From assembly GCA_002308955.1 (NCBI GenBank), contig DBWJ01000063.1:7347-13054 (forward strand): a stretch of DNA of 5,708 nt, given 5' to 3'. Shown here piece after piece: positions 1-5,390 of this stretch. The notes beneath the pieces were generated by a model, which was not told the origin of the DNA, did not search any database, and worked only from the letters and a program-made list of their open reading frames with translations. Position numbers and translations under genes: made by a program. The stretch's first letter is position 1; every line of letters begins with the position of its first letter. Source of the DNA: Lachnoclostridium sp. UBA1241. GTDB taxonomy: Bacteria; Bacillota; Clostridia; Lachnospirales; Lachnospiraceae.

Positions 1-44
1 TGACGGAGTCAGAGTCCGTTGCCTTACCGTTTGGCGATAGCCCA
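1..44 (-). tRNA. tRNA-Gln (anticodon CUG), 5' portion, cut by window edge
   Basis: Read on the minus strand, position 44 begins a 7-nt acceptor strand (TGGGCTA), followed by a D arm with GCC/GGC stem around AAACGGTAA. The anticodon arm has stem ACGGA/TCCGT and loop CTCTGAC. In that loop the residue after the invariant U33 starts the anticodon CTG, which decodes CAG (glutamine). The U at position 1 fits the U1-A72 pair typical of bacterial tRNA-Gln. The T arm, 3' acceptor strand and CCA end lie beyond position 1, so they cannot be checked. It has its own promoter just upstream and may be the first gene of a tRNA transcript continuing to the left. Confidence 0.93.
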
Positions 45-81
45 TTAAACAATATTCGCGTGCTTATCCGGCACAACGGTT

Positions 82-110
82 ATTATACTGTAAGTGTTTC
101 GGATTTGCAA
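82..110 (-). promoter_or_regulatory. Sigma-A-type promoter for the tRNA-Gln transcript
   Basis: On the minus strand there is a -35 box TTGCAA (110-105), a spacer of exactly 17 bp, and a perfect -10 box TATAAT (87-82). Transcription would start near position 75, about 30 nt before the tRNA, which fits a short precursor leader. The near-consensus boxes suit a highly expressed stable RNA gene. It is divergent from the promoter of the gene at 266. Confidence 0.8.
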
Positions 111-181
111 GCATTATTTTCAGATTTTTGACGGATTTTTTGTTATCATCGGACGCTGCGAAATAAAAGCAAAAAAACATC

Positions 182-210
182 TTTTCTTTTCGATTCGTTT
201 CCGTTATAAT
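182..210 (+). promoter_or_regulatory. Probable sigma-A-type promoter for the YtxH-like gene
   Basis: A perfect -10 box TATAAT lies at 205-210, about 55 bp before the start codon at 266. At 17-bp spacing the -35 position (182-187, TTTTCT) matches TTGACA only partly, so the -10 box carries most of the evidence. The region upstream is A/T-rich (A-run at 171-178), which could act as an UP-like element. The start of transcription would be near 217, giving a leader of about 50 nt. Confidence 0.55.
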
Positions 211-265
211 GATGTTTACACAACAGAAGTTGTAAAACCGATATTTCGGAAAGGAGTTTACGAGT

Positions 266-703
266 ATGAAGAATTTTACGAAGCTTGCAATCCTTGCTGC
301 CCTTGCCGGTGGCGCTTATTACATTTACAAGAATAAGAACGAGCAGCAGGCTGCGGAAGTAGCCGTGGACGATGATGACCTGTTTGAAGGCGATTTCGAA
401 GGCGCTGAGGGAGATGCTACAGAGGAACCCGCCCCGAAGAAATTTGACGTTTACAAGCAGAAGGCATCCGAGATCGCTAAGAAGGCCGGTGAGAAGGCTT
501 CCGATATTGCAAAGGTAGTTGTTGAGAAGGCCGGTGAGGCGAAGGATTATGTCGGCAAGAAGGTTGAGGAGTACAAGAACCGCGACGCTGCCGATGAGGC
601 TGCTGAGGCCGTTGAGGAAGCTGCTGAGGACGTAGCAGAGGCTGCCACCGAAGTTGCCGATGACTTCAAGCCCTCTGAGGACCCGGTAGATCCCGAGGCA
701 TAA
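266..703 (+). CDS. YtxH-like membrane-anchored Lys/Ala/Glu-rich repeat protein
   Basis: The 145-residue protein has a short basic N-terminus and one hydrophobic segment (about residues 5-21), followed by YKNK, so it is probably a single-pass membrane anchor. Residues 28-55 are strongly acidic (DDDD at 35-38). Residues 58-104 form a charged amphipathic helix region with an 11-residue period: lysines at 66, 77, 88 and 99 start successive units such as KASEIAKKAGE and KASDIAKVVVE. Residues 105-132 are an alanine/glutamate-rich helix, and the tail is acidic and proline-containing. This resembles YtxH-family and LEA-like proteins, often called general stress proteins, but the biochemical role is unknown. 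The start is fixed by AAGGAG at 251-256, nine bases before the ATG. The gene appears monocistronic, with its own promoter and terminator. The family call is by architecture only, since low-complexity helices could mislead; the coding call itself is strong. Confidence 0.85.
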   Translation: MKNFTKLAILAALAGGAYYIYKNKNEQQAAEVAVDDDDLFEGDFEGAEGDATEEPAPKKFDVYKQKASEIAKKAGEKASDIAKVVVEKAGEAKDYVGKKVEEYKNRDAADEAAEAVEEAAEDVAEAATEVADDFKPSEDPVDPEA

Positions 704-714
704 TTAGAATAAAC

Positions 715-784
715 CGGTCATGCCTGCTCGCAGGTGAATGACTGATCCCTCTTCGGAGAGTGTTTATATTGGGAGTTCGCTCCC
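715..784 (+). other. Run of three small hairpins in the 3' region after the YtxH-like gene
   Basis: Three stem-loops can be drawn in a row. The first (715-744) pairs CGGTCAT with ATGACTG (one G-U) and carries an inner CCTG/CAGG stem with loop CTCG. The second (749-758) is a short CTC/GAG stem closed by a UUCG tetraloop. The third (771-784) pairs GGGAG with CTCCC around TTCG. A terminator follows directly. The stretch has no open reading frame of note. It may be a structured 3' untranslated region that protects the mRNA, or a small RNA released from it. I do not recognise it as a known RNA family. Confidence 0.4.
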
Positions 785-790
785 GGAAGA

Positions 791-823
791 ACCCGTTGCT
801 GCAGCAGCGGGTCTTTCTTTTTC
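791..823 (+). terminator. Rho-independent terminator after the YtxH-like gene
   Basis: The segment ACCCGTTGCTG (791-801) pairs with CAGCAGCGGGT (802-812) through 11 positions with one G-U, forming a GC-rich hairpin (in practice with the central bases unpaired as the loop). It is followed by the T-rich tract CTTTCTTTTT (813-822). It lies about 90 bases after the stop codon of the upstream gene, beyond a series of smaller hairpins. Confidence 0.82.
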
Positions 824-930
824 CGAAACAGCCTGACGTGGCCGGCTTGAATCCCTGTTACCATGTACACCCGTAAACTTCTGTTGCCGGTTTGAGCCCC
901 AGCCGGGAACCGACCCGGACGGCATTACCT
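824..930. other. Intergenic spacer between converging transcripts, no gene seen
   Basis: This stretch lies between two converging terminators. It holds two imperfect copies of a 15-base word (GCCGGCTTGAATCCC at 841-855 and GCCGGTTTGAGCCCC at 886-900, 12 of 15 identical, 45 bases apart). It also has a small CCGGG/CCCGG hairpin (903-907 with 914-918), which could be enclosed by TGCCG (885-889) and CGGCA (920-924). No ribosome binding site, promoter or plausible coding frame was seen. The repeats are too weak to name an element. Confidence 0.4.
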
Positions 931-976
931 CAAAAAAGAGAAGAAGATGACAGGCGTCCCCGTCATCTTCTTCTTT
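931..976 (-). terminator. Rho-independent terminator of the hom-apgM operon
   Basis: The segments at 940-951 and 962-973 are perfectly complementary over 12 bp (GAAGAAGATGAC with GTCATCTTCTTC), and the stem can extend outward to 937/976 with one G-U. The loop is about ten bases. On the minus strand the stem is followed by a run of six T (complement of A932-A937). It lies about 40 bases after the stop codon of the apgM-type gene. Confidence 0.88.
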
Positions 977-1018
977 GCCTCATCCATATAGTTTGAGGAC
1001 TCTGTTCCCTTTTTGGTA

Positions 1019-2227
1019 CTACTTTATTTCCAGATAATGGTCCATCAGACGATAGCCTTCGGAGAAATAGTTCCCCGATGCTTTCGCTTCTTTCTCATTA
1101 TAACTCTGGCTGCTTTGGATGTCCTTGTTCCGGCTGTCATAAATCAGATACGGAACCGGTGTCGTGGTGTGCGTCCGCTTCGAAATCGGCGTCGGATGAT
1201 CCGGCATCACAAGGATGCGGTACTCTTCTCCTGCCCGATCAAGTCCTTCCTTGACCACACGGACGACTCTTTCATCGAGATACTCAATCGCTTTGATCTT
1301 CCGCTCTAAACTTCCCTGGTGCCCCATCTCATCCGGTGCCTCCAGGTGGATGTATACGAAATCGTATCCGCCTTCGGTAAGTGCGGAAACAGCCGCTCCC
1401 GCCTTGCCTTCGTAATTGGTGTTCAGGCCGCCGTTGGCGCCTTCCACCTCGATATTCTGCATTCCCGCGCCGACGGCAATTCCCTTTAACAGGTCTACCG
1501 CCGAGATCATCGCGCCCTTCTTGCCGGTCTTCTCGGCAAATGAGGACAGAAACGGTCTCGTTCCCGCGCCCCAGAACCATACGGAGTTAGCTTTGTTAAG
1601 TCCCTTCGCGGCTCTTTCCACATTGAGCGGATGATTGTTCAGTATATCGTAACTGCGTTTCTGCATCTCAAGAAGCTTTGAATCGGTCGGAAGATATTCA
1701 CCGATCTTACGTTCCAGTATATCATGTGGCGGCGTAAGGTCAACTGTTTTTCCGTGATTCCATATCAAAAGATGCCGATAACTCGTTCCTACGTAGAAAT
1801 GATAGCCCTCCCACTCCAGTTTCTTACGGACGGCCTCTAAAAGGATTGCCGCATCCGCGGTGGAGATTTCCGAGGAGCTGTGATCGATAATCGTCTTCTG
1901 TTCATACGGCAGATTGTCATCGGAAACCGTTACCAGATTACAGCGAATCGCAACGTCCGCGTCTGCCATGTCAACGCCGATGCTTAATGCCTCAAGGGGC
2001 GACCGGCCGGTATAATACAGTCTCGGGTTATATCCGAGGACGGCCAGATTGGCCGTATCGCTTCCGGGCTTCATCCCGGCGGGAATGGTTGCGGCAAGTC
2101 CGATCTCTCCGTGCGCCGCCAACTCGTCCATCATGGGCGTTTTGGCATATGCAAGAGGGGTCTTTCCGCCGAGTTCCTCAATGGGCTCATCGGCCATGCC
2201 GTCACCCAAAACCACAACGTACTTCAT
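1019..2227 (-). CDS. apgM: apgM-family phosphotransferase, probable homoserine kinase
   Basis: This 402-residue protein belongs to the alkaline-phosphatase superfamily, related to archaeal-type cofactor-independent phosphoglycerate mutase. Visible features are the N-terminal metal-binding GDG motif (D9), GSDTANLAVLGY with the probable phospho-accepting serine S56, the HLEAPDEMGH segment (H294, D299, H303), and the metal-site PDH (D343, H344) with a later H353. Length fits the roughly 400-residue family. A subgroup of this family is modelled as a homoserine kinase (ATP + homoserine to O-phosphohomoserine) that stands in for ThrB. Its position 27 bases after hom, in the same operon, supports that role over glycolytic mutase activity. 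The start is ATG at 2227, preceded by AGAAAGG about six bases upstream; a terminator follows at 976-931. The superfamily is certain; the substrate is inferred from family and context, and a phosphoglycerate mutase remains the alternative. Confidence 0.9.
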   Translation of the reverse strand: MKYVVVLGDGMADEPIEELGGKTPLAYAKTPMMDELAAHGEIGLAATIPAGMKPGSDTANLAVLGYNPRLYYTGRSPLEALSIGVDMADADVAIRCNLVTVSDDNLPYEQKTIIDHSSSEISTADAAILLEAVRKKLEWEGYHFYVGTSYRHLLIWNHGKTVDLTPPHDILERKIGEYLPTDSKLLEMQKRSYDILNNHPLNVERAAKGLNKANSVWFWGAGTRPFLSSFAEKTGKKGAMISAVDLLKGIAVGAGMQNIEVEGANGGLNTNYEGKAGAAVSALTEGGYDFVYIHLEAPDEMGHQGSLERKIKAIEYLDERVVRVVKEGLDRAGEEYRILVMPDHPTPISKRTHTTTPVPYLIYDSRNKDIQSSQSYNEKEAKASGNYFSEGYRLMDHYLEIK

Positions 2228-2254
2228 GAAAAGCCTTTCTGCCGCTAACGTACA

Positions 2255-3460
2255 CTATATCTCGTAACGGATCCGGTTAATTACGGCGATCTTCTCTGCG
2301 GCATCCGAGAACGCCTTCTCGCTCATCACTTCCGTGACGAAAGCGAACTCCCGTCCCTCACACTCAAGAATTGAGATTTCTTTGGCAATGGGGAACAAAG
2401 CTCTTGCCTTGTCCGCATCGGCAAATGCGACACGCACGAAGAATTTGCCGTCCATGTCGTCTTTCGCGCCGAGCACCAGCTTTTCCTTCTCCCAGAGAAT
2501 CGGGATATTCACATGACGATGCTTGGCTGCGTCGATCACGTCGGAAACAACGGCGCTCGCGGTGGGAAGCTTACCGGCTCCCATGCCGTAGCAGACAACG
2601 TCTCCGAGCATATTTCCGCGGATCATAATGGCGTTATAAACGCCGTTGACCGGGTAAAGCGGGTTCTTCTTTCTTACCATGCACGGAGCAACCATGGCAT
2701 AAACGGTGCCGTCCTTCAGGTAGCTTCTTCCGAGGAGCTTGATCCCGCGCTTCATTGCCTTTGCATAGGCAACGTCGATATCGGAAATCGAAACGATACC
2801 CTCGGTATAAATATCTTCATAATCCACCTGCTTTGCGTAAGCAAGGGAAGTAAGAATCGCAATTTTTCTGCATGCGTCATGACCTTCGATGTCCGCCGCG
2901 GGATTCCGCTCGGCGAAACCCTTGTCCTGCGCATCCGTAAGTGCCTCTTCAAAGGTCGCTCCGGTCTCACGCATCAAGGTCATCATATAGTTGGTCGTTC
3001 CGTTCAGGATACCGCAAACCTCTTCGACCTCGTCGGCCGTAATGGAACGGATCAGCTGACGGATAACCGGGATACCGCCGCCCACGCTTGCTTCGAAAAG
3101 GAAGTTCACGCTGTGGTCTTTCGCGATACCCACAAGCTCCGCGCCGTGCTTTGCTACAAGCTCCTTGTTGGAGGTGCAGACGCTGCGTCCGGACTCAAGA
3201 GCTTCTTTTGCATATTCATAGGACGGATGGATTCCGCCCATCACCTCAACGATAATTTCGATTTCGGGATCTTCGATGATCTGACGGAAATCGTGTGTCA
3301 GATACTTCTCTACCGGCTTACCCGGAAATTCCCGCAGATCAAGCACATACTTAACATCCAACGGAAAGCCGACACGCTTTGCAATGATGTCCCGGTTCTC
3401 CGTAAGAACGTCGAAAACACCCGATCCTACGGTACCATATCCCAAAATAGCCACTTTCAT
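2255..3460 (-). CDS. hom: Homoserine dehydrogenase
   Basis: The protein catalyses the NAD(P)H-dependent reduction of aspartate semialdehyde to homoserine, the branch point toward threonine and methionine, in the cytoplasm. From the ATG at 3460 it has 401 residues. The Rossmann loop GYGTVGSG is at 7-14, the TSNKE segment with conserved lysine K99 is at 96-100, FEASVGGGIP at 122-131, and the family signature GILNGTTNYM at 150-159. The block GFAERNPAADIEGHDACRK (181-199) carries D190, D195 and K199 with the spacing of the catalytic site in this family. Residues about 338-401 look like a C-terminal ACT domain, which in relatives senses threonine. An in-frame ATG at 3493 exists, but the start at 3460 is preferred: AAGGAG lies eight bases before it and the Rossmann strand begins at once. 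It is the middle gene of a three-gene operon. Confidence 0.96.
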   Translation of the reverse strand: MKVAILGYGTVGSGVFDVLTENRDIIAKRVGFPLDVKYVLDLREFPGKPVEKYLTHDFRQIIEDPEIEIIVEVMGGIHPSYEYAKEALESGRSVCTSNKELVAKHGAELVGIAKDHSVNFLFEASVGGGIPVIRQLIRSITADEVEEVCGILNGTTNYMMTLMRETGATFEEALTDAQDKGFAERNPAADIEGHDACRKIAILTSLAYAKQVDYEDIYTEGIVSISDIDVAYAKAMKRGIKLLGRSYLKDGTVYAMVAPCMVRKKNPLYPVNGVYNAIMIRGNMLGDVVCYGMGAGKLPTASAVVSDVIDAAKHRHVNIPILWEKEKLVLGAKDDMDGKFFVRVAFADADKARALFPIAKEISILECEGREFAFVTEVMSEKAFSDAAEKIAVINRIRYEI

Positions 3461-3517
3461 GATTCGATCTCCTTCGATGCCCCGATAAGGCACCGGACTA
3501 CGTATTTTGAAAAATCC

Positions 3518-3958
3518 TCATTCACTTCCGAGAATCTTTAGGTAGTGAACCCCGTTCACGCTTCGTATCCCGGAAAGCAGCGTTTCGGTCGAAGCCGTCT
3601 CCGGAAGAATTTCAACCCCCAAAGCCACCGACGCGATTCCGCCGGTCGGAATGCTCTGCTGAATCGTCAGCACATTGGCCTTGCATCCCGCGATCTGCTG
3701 AAGAATTGCGGAGAGAACGCCCTGCCGGTCATCCACCTGCAGCATGATGTTAAGCGTCTTCCCTCTGGAATTCTCATGAAACGGAACAATGTCATCACGG
3801 TACTTGTAGAAGGAACTCCTGCTGAGCCCGATGGCGTCGGTCACTTCCTGCACGGTAAGCGATGCGTCACAGGCAAGCCTGTGCTTCGCCTCAACCACCT
3901 TCAGAAGGACCTCCGGCAGGGCGCGCTGCTTCACGATGTAGTATTCTTCCGGACCCAT
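3518..3958 (-). CDS. pheB: ACT domain protein of the PheB/UPF0735 type
   Basis: This 146-residue protein has an N-terminal helical part with a likely helix-turn-helix (about residues 34-54, SLTVQEVTDAIGLSRSSFYK) and a C-terminal ACT domain (about 69-144, with the typical DDRQGVLSAILQQIA turn at 76-90). ACT domains bind small ligands, often amino acids, so an amino-acid-responsive regulator is plausible. The family is annotated as UPF0735/PheB; the old label of chorismate mutase is not supported by anything visible here, and no catalytic residues can be assigned. The start ATG at 3958 has a strong GGAGG (3972-3968) nine bases upstream. It is the first gene of the operon and precedes hom by 57 bases, which suggests a link to threonine or aromatic amino acid control. 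The gene symbol is tentative. Confidence 0.88.
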   Translation of the reverse strand: MGPEEYYIVKQRALPEVLLKVVEAKHRLACDASLTVQEVTDAIGLSRSSFYKYRDDIVPFHENSRGKTLNIMLQVDDRQGVLSAILQQIAGCKANVLTIQQSIPTGGIASVALGVEILPETASTETLLSGIRSVNGVHYLKILGSE

Positions 3959-4040
3959 ACGCGATTTCCTCCGGGTTATTCTGACAGGTTATGTAAGTTC
4001 TTCCGTGTGTATGTCCGGGATGAACATTTGTCCACGATTA
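3959..4040 (-). promoter_or_regulatory. 5' leader of the ACT-hom-apgM operon with possible regulatory structure
   Basis: The leader is about 80 nt from the predicted transcription start. It contains a 12-codon open frame (4027-3989, MFIPDIHTEELT then TAA) with two threonine and two isoleucine codons but only a poor ribosome binding site. It also contains TTCATCCCGG (4024-4015), which can pair at 8 of 10 positions with the Shine-Dalgarno segment CCCGGAGGAA (3975-3966) of the first gene. No terminator hairpin with a T-run and no T-box motif was seen in it. Control by attenuation or by masking of the ribosome binding site is only a hypothesis. Confidence 0.25.
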
Positions 4041-4046
4041 AATAGA

Positions 4047-4075
4047 ATTTTACCACATAAAACGCAGAAAAGCAA
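4047..4075 (-). promoter_or_regulatory. Promoter of the ACT-hom-apgM operon
   Basis: On the minus strand, -35 TTGCTT (4075-4070) and -10 TAAAAT (4052-4047) are separated by exactly 17 bp. The -10 box is preceded by TGG, giving an extended TGn motif. Transcription would start near 4040. It sits in a very short gap just behind the terminator of the ctpA-like gene, so the two operons are insulated from each other within about 60 bases. Confidence 0.75.
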
Positions 4076-4097
4076 GAATTGAATTTTCTTCCCATCG

Positions 4098-4134
4098 AAA
4101 ACCGAAGGAACCGCCTTATTTTGCGGTTCCTTCG
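4098..4134 (-). terminator. Rho-independent terminator after the ctpA-like gene
   Basis: CGAAGGAACCGC (4103-4114) and GCGGTTCCTTCG (4123-4134) form a perfect 12-bp stem with an 8-base loop. On the minus strand it is followed by G and four T, a rather short tract. It begins nine bases after the stop codon of the ctpA-like gene. The flank on the plus strand is also A/T-rich, but no plus-strand gene ends here. Confidence 0.85.
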
Positions 4135-4143
4135 TATTTAAAA

Positions 4144-5364
4144 TTATTGAATTTTCTCAAGAAGAAAATCGACGGCAGCCTGAATCTGGTTGTCATCCTC
4201 AATCGGAATCGTGGCCTTGCCTTTAAGCTCCGGATCGAGTTCCACCTTGATATCGGGTTCAAATCCGACACCGTGGATATTCCGTCCGAGCGGAGAGTAA
4301 TATTTCGAAGTCGTCACCTTGATTGCCGACCCGTCTCCGAGCGGAATCAGGGACTGTACGACGCCTTTACCGAAACTCTTCGTTCCTATAAGCGTTGCCA
4401 GACCGTAATCCTGCAGACATCCGCTGAAGACCTCGGAAGCGCTTGCGCTGTTCCCGTTAATCAGAACCGCAATGGGAACCTCAAGCACTCTTTTATCTTC
4501 GGAGTAATACTCGTCACGGTTGCCGGCCTTGTCTTCCATATAAATCAGAAGCTTTCCTTTCGGAACAATGCGTCCGAGCATTCCCGTAACGGTGGAAAGC
4601 ATTCCGCCGGGGTTGTCCCGAAGGTCCACGATCAGCGCCTTCATCCCCTGGAATTCCAGGTCGTTAACGGCTTTGATGAACTGGTCCTCGGTAACCCTGT
4701 CAAACTCGGAAACCACGATATATCCGATATTATTGTCAAGCATCTGATACTCAACCGTAGGGACCTCAATGTTTCCGCGGACAACCGTAATGTCCAGATA
4801 ATCGGATTCGGACGGACGGTAGATCTTCAAATGCACTTCCGTGCCGGCTTCACCGCGGATCATGCTGACTACGGTGTCAAGATCCACGCCGAGAACGTCT
4901 TCGCCTTCGATCTCGCAAAGAACATCTCCCGGAACGATTCCCGCATTGAACGCGGGGCCGTCCTTAAAGGGCTTTACGAATTCGCAGTTTCCGTCCGCAT
5001 TGGTGGTCACGGTGGATCCGACGCCCGCGTAGTTGCCGTCGGTGGTCTCCGAGAACTTCTTATACTCTTCCGCCGAGAAGTAAACGGTATAAGGGTCTCC
5101 GAGGCTGTCGATCATACCCGAATACAGCCCTTCCATCGCCTTATCGTAGTCGATGTCGCCCATATAGTATTTCTCAAGAACGCTCTTGATCTTCTCAAGC
5201 TTCGTTGTATAAGCGTCCTTATTCAGGTCCGTAGACGGCTCCGTGCCGGTCGGCTGCGTGATGTCGGTAAGCTTATTCTCGTCTTCCGGAACCGAGCATG
5301 CTACGAGCATGAATACCAGAAGAAGCAAAATTATAAATACCGGTCTGCGCCGAAACTTAGTCAT
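4144..5364 (-). CDS. ctpA: S41 family C-terminal processing peptidase, lipoprotein
   Basis: This is a serine protease of the tail-specific/CtpA family, predicted to act outside the membrane on cell-envelope proteins. From the ATG at 5364 it has 406 residues: a basic N-terminus, a hydrophobic signal segment (9-22) and a lipobox LVAC with lipid-modified C23, then a polar linker. An N-terminal helical part is followed by a PDZ domain (about 112-198, with the GVGSTV loop and a DGPAFNAGIVPGDVL core) and the protease core. NSASASE places the nucleophile at S308; SFGKGVVQ supplies K333 and Q337, matching the Ser-Lys-Gln spacing (25 and 4) of this family. No peptidoglycan-binding domain follows. Start choice: a GTG at 5373 overlaps the GGAG site (5376-5373), so ATG at 5364 (eight bases away) or 5367 is more likely. 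It follows the M23 peptidase gene by about 26 bases, probably in one operon. Confidence 0.94.
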   Translation of the reverse strand: MTKFRRRPVFIILLLLVFMLVACSVPEDENKLTDITQPTGTEPSTDLNKDAYTTKLEKIKSVLEKYYMGDIDYDKAMEGLYSGMIDSLGDPYTVYFSAEEYKKFSETTDGNYAGVGSTVTTNADGNCEFVKPFKDGPAFNAGIVPGDVLCEIEGEDVLGVDLDTVVSMIRGEAGTEVHLKIYRPSESDYLDITVVRGNIEVPTVEYQMLDNNIGYIVVSEFDRVTEDQFIKAVNDLEFQGMKALIVDLRDNPGGMLSTVTGMLGRIVPKGKLLIYMEDKAGNRDEYYSEDKRVLEVPIAVLINGNSASASEVFSGCLQDYGLATLIGTKSFGKGVVQSLIPLGDGSAIKVTTSKYYSPLGRNIHGVGFEPDIKVELDPELKGKATIPIEDDNQIQAAVDFLLEKIQ

Positions 5365-5390
5365 CATATTCACTCCAAGTGTTTATTTCA

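Noticed and set aside
128..149. TTGACG followed by TATCAT as a plus-strand promoter
   Set aside because: The spacer is only about 10 bp, too short for a sigma-A-type promoter. The TATAAT at 205-210 is better placed for the gene at 266.
94..336. 80-codon plus-strand frame overlapping the start of the YtxH-like gene
   Set aside because: It begins inside the divergent promoter region, upstream of the predicted -10 box, and runs into the real gene in another frame. The real start has a proper AAGGAG site at 251-256.
3461..3493. Eleven-residue N-terminal extension of homoserine dehydrogenase from an ATG at 3493
   Set aside because: The extension does not belong to the Rossmann fold, and its coding sequence contains the strong AAGGAG ribosome binding site of the ATG at 3460, which directly precedes the MKVAILGYG strand.
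2513..3541. 342-codon plus-strand open frame opposite hom
   Set aside because: It lies wholly over the well-supported homoserine dehydrogenase gene, shows no family motif and lacks a ribosome binding site. Codon bias of the sense gene explains the lack of stops.
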